This document shows positions 5,398 through 5,398 of a stretch of 5,398 nt of DNA, one piece after another. Position numbers and translations under genes: made by a program. This DNA comes from JBHJOF01 sp050330055 (lineage in GTDB: Bacteria; Pseudomonadota; Alphaproteobacteria; Kiloniellales; JAKSDN01): positions 1 through 5,398 of the forward strand of contig JBHJOF010000404.1 of NCBI GenBank assembly GCA_050330055.1, given 5' to 3'. The stretch's first letter is position 1; every line of letters begins with the position of its first letter. A model generated the notes under the pieces. That model saw nothing but the letters and a program-made list of their open reading frames with translations. It did not search any database and was not told where the DNA came from.

Positions 5398-5398
5398 G

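Overview
The window looks like chromosomal DNA from a high-GC alphaproteobacterium, probably of the Rhodospirillales/Rhizobiales kind. Base composition is strongly GC-biased and two genes use GTG starts. The intergenic element at about 3430-3590 resembles the dispersed 'CATCCTTCGAGACGC...CTCAGGATGAGG' palindromic repeats familiar from Rhizobiales and relatives. No sequence search was possible, so the taxonomic placement is inference.

Layout, left to right. (1) The 3' end of a DUF429 gene (+, cut by the window start). (2) A TetR-family repressor (-), convergent with it, the two stop codons overlapping. (3) A 65-bp divergent intergenic region with an 18-bp imperfect palindrome, a likely TetR operator. 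(4) An M24 (creatinase/prolidase-fold) metalloenzyme (+). (5) A zinc-less MDR-superfamily oxidoreductase (+), 34 bp downstream and probably co-transcribed. (6) A 242-bp convergent intergenic region filled mostly by the palindromic repeat. (7) An isochorismatase-fold cysteine hydrolase (-). (8) A two-domain cyclic-nucleotide-binding plus FHA signalling protein (-). (9) At the right edge, a possible C-terminal tail of another minus-strand gene.

Genes 2, 4, 5 and probably 7 read as a small catabolic island. The repressor sits back to back with an M24 enzyme, an NAD(P)H-dependent reductase follows, and an amidase-like hydrolase converges on them. The M24 enzyme keeps the metal ligands with the spacing I recall for DddP (the M24-fold DMSP lyase) but lacks the Asp proposed as that enzyme's catalytic base, so the substrate is unknown. 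The cNMP-FHA protein seems unrelated to the catabolic cluster and more likely belongs to a signalling or housekeeping neighbourhood extending right of the window.

Nothing here is a clearly new defence or mobile system. The items most worth following up are the DddP-like M24/MDR pair under TetR control, the cNMP-FHA fusion, and the palindromic repeat with an altered second hairpin.
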